Below are positions 15,298-18,955 of a DNA stretch of 18,955 bases, piece after piece. Position 1 is the first letter of the stretch. Each line of letters opens with the position of its first letter. The notes beneath the pieces were generated by a model. It saw nothing but the letters and a program-made list of their open reading frames with translations. It searched no databases and was not told the DNA's origin. The translations under genes were made by a program, and so were the position numbers. Source of the DNA: JAUVXY01 sp964392345 (GTDB taxonomy: Bacteria > Actinomycetota > Humimicrobiia > Humimicrobiales > Humimicrobiaceae); the NCBI GenBank assembly GCA_964392345.1, contig CAYMPQ010000031.1, positions 1 through 18,955 on the forward strand. Direction: 5' to 3'.

Positions 15298-16585
15298 TTC
15301 TGCACCATAAATATACCAGTAATGCAAACATACCGGTAAGTGAAAGAATATCTTCTATTAAAACCCATTCATCCGGTGCATGAAGGTTGTCGCCACGGGG
15401 ACCAATCAGTATAGAAGGCATCCCGCCAACTTCTCCATAAATTCCAAGGTCACATGAAAAAGGAGCACCGCCTACTACAGGTGGTTTTCCAATGTATTGT
15501 GTAAAAGAATCAATAACAGTCTGTACAGCAGGGTTTGAAATATCTGTTTCCCATGGTTTTACATAATGAAAAGTAGGCACAATCTCCATTTTAAACGGTT
15601 TAAGTTTTGGATCAGATTTAGAACACTTTTCCCAAAACGTCCTGAACTTTCTATAAAAATTATCCTCTGTCATACCAGGATAGCACCAAACAATCCATGC
15701 TATTTTTATACTTTTAGGTGTTCCCATCTGGATAAATTCACAAGAATCATTAGTATCAACGGAGTAGAGTACAACTTTAAGCTCTTTTCCGCTTTCATTA
15801 AAAAGTGGATGAGCGTTAGAAGAGCGCCATTCTTTCTCCCACCTCTGAAATAACTCAATAACTCGTGAAGCTCCATCAACTGGATTCGGAATAGTTGAAC
15901 CCATGAATGGCATACCTGCTTTACCCTTTAAAATTAAATCTCCGATAAACGCACCAAAACATGCCGGGCAAACCTGCATCCGTGAAGGTTCAGGAATAAT
16001 TGCAAGATCTGCATTATAGCCCTTAAGACGGGAGGCAAGAGTTCCATTTCCTCCTGCATATTCTTCATCTACAATACTTTCAAAAATAATATCACCAGAT
16101 GGCTTAAAACCAATATCCCTTAAAATTTTAAGAGCCCAAAATAAAGCTGTAATACCTCCTTTCATATCAACTGAACCTCTTCCATACAGACGATTGTCTT
16201 TTATAACTGGCTCATATGGAGGGCAAACCTTCCAATTCTCCGGTATGGATGGTGCAACATCAATATGCCCACTGAATAAAATTGACCTGCCTTCTCCAGA
16301 TCCCTTCCATTCTGATACCAGATTTTTCCGCTCCTTCGGATATTTCCTACCAGACAGCCAGGATGGATGATTTTTAATTCCTGAAACATCTTCAGGAGTA
16401 AACATGTCAGTATCCCATCCCATGTCTTTACACTCTTTCTCGATAAATTGCTGGGCTTCATATTCATACCCGTCCGGATAACGATTCTCACTTGGAAATC
16501 TAATGAGTTTTTTTGTCCATTCAATTATCTCATTAGAATGTTTTAAAACAGCTTCCTTTATTAACTGAGAGTTAACATTGGTCAT
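15293..16585 (-). CDS. M20-family metallohydrolase (ArgE/DapE/ACY1-like), substrate unknown
   Basis: This should be a cytosolic di-metal amidohydrolase that removes an acyl or carbamoyl group or cleaves a short peptide. The 430-residue protein keeps all usual metal-site residues: H107 and the catalytic-base partner D109 (FSGHIDVAP), D140 (GRGSVDMKGG), E174/E175 (VDEEYAGG), E199 (IIPEPSR) and H402 (DNLHAPDEWV). The dimerisation domain is at about 210-330. Its KGKAGMPFMGS segment has M225 where DapE-type enzymes place the trans-acting active-site histidine (GxxGHxxxP). The ATG overlaps the upstream M24 stop (ATGA) and has GAGGTGA before it. The G+C content is visibly higher than in the housekeeping genes. 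The exact substrate cannot be assigned. Confidence 0.88.
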   Translation of the reverse strand: MTNVNSQLIKEAVLKHSNEIIEWTKKLIRFPSENRYPDGYEYEAQQFIEKECKDMGWDTDMFTPEDVSGIKNHPSWLSGRKYPKERKNLVSEWKGSGEGRSILFSGHIDVAPSIPENWKVCPPYEPVIKDNRLYGRGSVDMKGGITALFWALKILRDIGFKPSGDIIFESIVDEEYAGGNGTLASRLKGYNADLAIIPEPSRMQVCPACFGAFIGDLILKGKAGMPFMGSTIPNPVDGASRVIELFQRWEKEWRSSNAHPLFNESGKELKVVLYSVDTNDSCEFIQMGTPKSIKIAWIVWCYPGMTEDNFYRKFRTFWEKCSKSDPKLKPFKMEIVPTFHYVKPWETDISNPAVQTVIDSFTQYIGKPPVVGGAPFSCDLGIYGEVGGMPSILIGPRGDNLHAPDEWVLIEDILSLTGMFALLVYLWCRN

Positions 16586-17748
16586 AATATAATCACCTCA
16601 CGCCTATAACTGGTTAATTCTCTTATACCGCTCTTTGTAACAAGTATTCCATCTTCATACCTTAATCCATTTTCTCCATCAGATAACCATATATCAATAT
16701 TAAATACCATATTAGGTTGTATGGTGAAATCTGCTTCTTTTGCAATCCATAATCCCTCAACCTCTGAACTTCCCGTTCCGTGAGCTGGCCCATATAGAGT
16801 AAAGTTTTCAAATCCATAACAGGCAAGAATCTCATAGTAGCCATCAAAGATTTGAGAAGCACGTTTTCCAGGAATAATTTCCTTAAGTGCATAATTCATA
16901 GCTTCAAGCGCAGCGTCCATTAACCGAGTGACTGATTTTGTTGCTTTACCTACCACAAATGGACGGCACATATTCCCACAATATCCCATATACTTTGCAC
17001 CAAATGTAAATTGAACAAGTTCATCATTTTTTATTTGCCTATCAGTTGATCTGCACAGACTTAATTTTGTGTTTGGGCCTGAGCAGACCCATGCAGGATA
17101 CGGCATACCTTCTGCTCCCATCAATGCCATTTTTGAACGTGCAATTGCCTCCAATTCCCATTCTCTTTTCCCTGGTTCAACTGCCTGAAACGTAGCTTTC
17201 ATTGCTTCTTCTGTTATACGATAAGCTTCAATAATATAAGGTATTTCCTCATCAGATTTGATTGCCTGAACCCTTAAAAGTATATCATCAGCAGGGATAA
17301 ATTCAGCACCGGGAGAAGCTTTTTTTAAATCTTCAAATATAATATGAGGAAATATATTCCAGTTACCAATTCCTATCCGTTTTGGTGTGTATCCACATGC
17401 TTTATATAATATTGAAGAGAAGTCCTCATTGGAAACTTCGGGAACCCATGTTGGAGAAGATGTCTCAACTAATAAAGGATTTACACATATTTTAGGCACA
17501 CAAGAAAATGCTTTAGCAAAATCAAATGATTCAGGACCGCCTGTTACAAGAATTGCCTCTCCTTCAACAGGAACAATAACACTTGAAAAATCAAAAAAGG
17601 GCCAAAATCCTGTAAGAAATCTGGATGTTGCTGATTCACATTCACTGCTATAGCCTACAAATACATCTAAATCCTCTTTCTTCAGTTCTTTCTGCAATCT
17701 TTTTATTCTATCTTCATATTCAGAAAACGGGATAGGTTTGAGCCTCAT
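16582..17748 (-). CDS. M24-fold (creatinase/prolidase-like) protein with a degenerate metal site
   Basis: The 388-residue protein has a creatinase-type N-terminal domain (about 1-160) and a pita-bread M24 domain (about 175-385). It resembles Xaa-Pro aminopeptidases in layout. Aligned by motif to PepP, the first ligand Asp is T248 (LVQFTFGAKY) and the second Asp is N259 (GYCGNMCRPF). The histidine is kept as H323 (GPAHGTG), the first Glu is D352 (VFNIDIW), and the last Glu is kept as E365 (LRYEDG). The substrate-side histidine after SGPN is replaced by Leu/Ser (NTKLSLCRS). Loss of the aspartates recalls creatinase and ectoine hydrolase, M24-fold hydrolases that do not use the usual metal pair. 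I infer a non-peptidase hydrolase or a binding protein. The ATG has AGGAG upstream, and the gene overlaps the M20 gene by four bases. Confidence 0.85.
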   Translation of the reverse strand: MRLKPIPFSEYEDRIKRLQKELKKEDLDVFVGYSSECESATSRFLTGFWPFFDFSSVIVPVEGEAILVTGGPESFDFAKAFSCVPKICVNPLLVETSSPTWVPEVSNEDFSSILYKACGYTPKRIGIGNWNIFPHIIFEDLKKASPGAEFIPADDILLRVQAIKSDEEIPYIIEAYRITEEAMKATFQAVEPGKREWELEAIARSKMALMGAEGMPYPAWVCSGPNTKLSLCRSTDRQIKNDELVQFTFGAKYMGYCGNMCRPFVVGKATKSVTRLMDAALEAMNYALKEIIPGKRASQIFDGYYEILACYGFENFTLYGPAHGTGSSEVEGLWIAKEADFTIQPNMVFNIDIWLSDGENGLRYEDGILVTKSGIRELTSYRREVIIL

Positions 17749-17767
17749 ATTTTTCTCCTATCTATCG

Positions 17768-17781
17768 TGTTAATGTTAACA
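17768..17781. promoter_or_regulatory. 14-base palindrome, LacI/cre-type operator candidate
   Basis: TGTTAATGTTAACA is a perfect 6+2+6 inverted repeat 20 bases upstream of the M24 start. It has the TG...CA ends and 14-base size of LacI/CcpA-type operators, but its centre is TG rather than CG. It begins at the end of a possible -10 element and so could cover a transcription start. Function is inferred only from symmetry and placement. Confidence 0.4.
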
Positions 17782-17809
17782 ATATATCTATATTCATCGC
17801 TTTAAGTAA
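17781..17809 (-). promoter_or_regulatory. Candidate promoter for the M24-M20 gene pair
   Basis: On the minus strand TTACTT (17804-17809) and TATATT (17781-17786) are separated by 17 bases. The start point would fall within or next to the palindrome at 17768-17781. The match is modest in an AT-rich gap. The pair could instead be read from upstream of the oxidoreductase gene. Confidence 0.3.
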
Positions 17810-17876
17810 TTCCGTTAAGAATAGTACCGCTATAGACAATACATCAATTTTTTATTCTATTATTTATAAACTATTC

Positions 17877-18878
17877 TTAAAACTCAATAACCTTATTTTC
17901 TCTTGCAGATTTTTCTGCCATCTTCATAGCATAAACAGCATCTCTGGATTCCTGTGGTGTAATTACAGTTGGTTTTTCGCCACGTGCTATACACTTTACA
18001 AAATAATCAAATTCTTCTTTTAAGTATCCTCTTCTTAAGCCATGAACAGTTGGCCAATATGTTGACTGTGGATAGCCCATACCTTTTTCAGTCAGTACCA
18101 TATAATTAGAGCCAGAATTATCTATATAAATTGCCCCCTTTGTCCCAATCACCTCCATTCTTGCATCTATAGCAAAGGGAACATTATCGGGCAGGCACCA
18201 TACGTTTTCTATTACAGCAAAAGCATCGTTATCAAGACGAAATAAAGCCCACCCAATATCACCATAGCGAAGCTCGGGTCTTGTATTCATTGTTTGCGCA
18301 TAAACACTTTTTGGCTTGGCTCCTGTATACCAGAACATAAGGTCAATATCATGTATACCGTCTCCAAAAAGAGCGCTAATTTTATCAAGATGGCTATGAG
18401 TAATCCATTTAGCAAGGTTTCTTCGTGCATACATAGAGAGGATTTTTCCAATATTACCAGCTTCGATTTCTTCTTTCGCAAGAGCATATGCTGTATCAAA
18501 CCTGCAAACATGTCCGACCATAAAAGATTTATCAGTCTTTTCTACCTCTGCTAAAATCTTATCACAATCCTCCACACTATCAGCCATCGGCTTTTCAAGA
18601 AACACATGCTTTCCGGCCCTAAGAGCATCTATAGTTGGTTTAAAATGATCTTTAACATGAGTTACAATTGTAACCATATCAATATCTTTATCTGCAAGAA
18701 GATCGTGGTAATTTGTGTACTTTTTTAAAATATTATACTTTTCAGCTATTTCACTTAACCGATTTTCACGGCGTGTACAAACTGCTGCAACATCCACAGC
18801 AGGAAGTTGTTTAAGAGTGTCCACATGATGTTCACCAAACCATCCTAACCCTATGACACCACACCTTATTCTCTCCAT
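17877..18878 (-). CDS. Gfo/Idh/MocA-family NAD(P)-dependent oxidoreductase
   Basis: Cytosolic dehydrogenase of the family that oxidises or reduces sugars, inositols and related polyols. The 333-residue protein has a Rossmann N-terminal domain with VIGLGWFGEHH (G10, G12, G15). The conserved EKP is at 95-97 (HVFLEKPMADS), its lysine being the usual catalytic residue. The C-terminal alpha/beta domain carries GDGIHDIDLMFWY with H176 and D179, matching the family D-x-x-x-H motif. The ATG at 18878 has a perfect AGGAGG eight bases upstream. It is first in the three-gene right-hand block, with 128 bases before the M24 gene. The natural substrate cannot be told from sequence; the M24/M20 neighbours argue for a nitrogen-containing compound rather than a simple sugar, which is inference. 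Confidence 0.92.
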   Translation of the reverse strand: MERIRCGVIGLGWFGEHHVDTLKQLPAVDVAAVCTRRENRLSEIAEKYNILKKYTNYHDLLADKDIDMVTIVTHVKDHFKPTIDALRAGKHVFLEKPMADSVEDCDKILAEVEKTDKSFMVGHVCRFDTAYALAKEEIEAGNIGKILSMYARRNLAKWITHSHLDKISALFGDGIHDIDLMFWYTGAKPKSVYAQTMNTRPELRYGDIGWALFRLDNDAFAVIENVWCLPDNVPFAIDARMEVIGTKGAIYIDNSGSNYMVLTEKGMGYPQSTYWPTVHGLRRGYLKEEFDYFVKCIARGEKPTVITPQESRDAVYAMKMAEKSARENKVIEF

Positions 18879-18930
18879 TATTATAACCTCCTATAAAATA
18901 AGATAATAAATAAACCCATGCTATATTAGT

Positions 18931-18941
18931 ATACAATGTAT
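18931..18941. promoter_or_regulatory. Short palindrome upstream of the oxidoreductase gene
   Basis: ATACAATGTAT is an inverted repeat of five bases each side of one central base, about 55 bases upstream of the oxidoreductase start. A TATACT -10-like sequence overlaps it on the minus strand. It may be an operator or a chance AT-rich palindrome. The window ends 14 bases later, so the full promoter cannot be judged. Confidence 0.25.
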
Positions 18942-18955
18942 CTAAAATTAATATC

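Noticed and set aside
15175..15327. A fused protein starting at TTG 15327 and joining the antitoxin-like piece to the Cys-x2-Cys protein
   Set aside because: The TTG lies inside the M20 gene without its own ribosome binding site, while ATG 15174 has an ideal AGAAGGGA site, so the join is an open-frame accident.

Overview
The window is an AT-rich bacterial chromosome segment. Apart from one two-gene potassium-transport insert, every gene lies on the minus strand. The left and middle parts (1 to about 14,760) are a housekeeping cluster. In transcription order it reads glmU, prs, rplY (L25/CTC), pth, mfd, a parvulin foldase lipoprotein, mazG, pyk, [ktrB-ktrA on the opposite strand], a divIC/ftsB-like gene, a Ppx/GppA phosphatase gene and a partial tRNA-Leu(TAA). 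This is a Gram-positive type of order. From memory, the block mfd - mazG - lipoprotein - (eno) - ftsB - ppx - tRNA-Leu beside glmU-prs-rplY-pth is closest to Actinobacteriota. The Firmicutes version usually carries spoVT, spoVB, hup and yabP/yabQ between mfd and divIC, and none of these is present. With this AT content I lean towards a deep-branching low-GC Actinobacteriota lineage or a non-sporulating Clostridia-like organism. I cannot settle the phylum from the sequence alone.

Layout: 1-55 tRNA-Leu; 162-1178 ppx; 1234-1668 divIC-like; 1943-4009 ktrB-ktrA on the plus strand behind a near-consensus promoter; 4020-10827 pyk, mazG, prsA-like and mfd, where pyk/mazG and mazG/prsA overlap by ATGA; 10988-11545 pth; 11636-12337 rplY; 12373-13341 prs; 13356-14759 glmU. 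Next is a junction (14873-15300) holding a frameshifted small Cys-x2-Cys protein gene and the remnant of a ribbon-helix-helix antitoxin gene. From about 15,293 to the right edge there is a different block of three genes: a Gfo/Idh/MocA oxidoreductase, an M24 (creatinase/prolidase-fold) protein and an M20 amidohydrolase. The last two overlap by ATGA. This block is richer in G+C in the lines I counted and has strong Shine-Dalgarno sites and operator-like palindromes.

The housekeeping genes serve cell-wall precursor and PRPP synthesis, translation (L25, Pth), repair (Mfd), nucleotide-pool cleaning (MazG), glycolysis (Pyk), division (DivIC) and polyphosphate or (p)ppGpp metabolism (Ppx). The accessory block looks like a small acquired catabolic operon. 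Its M24 protein has lost most canonical metal ligands, and its M20 protein has lost the histidine normally contributed by the dimerisation domain. Its substrate is probably not an ordinary peptide. This is the best candidate for undescribed biology here. No CRISPR array, insertion sequence, riboswitch or convincing intrinsic terminator was seen, and no gene-free stretch exceeds 300 bases.
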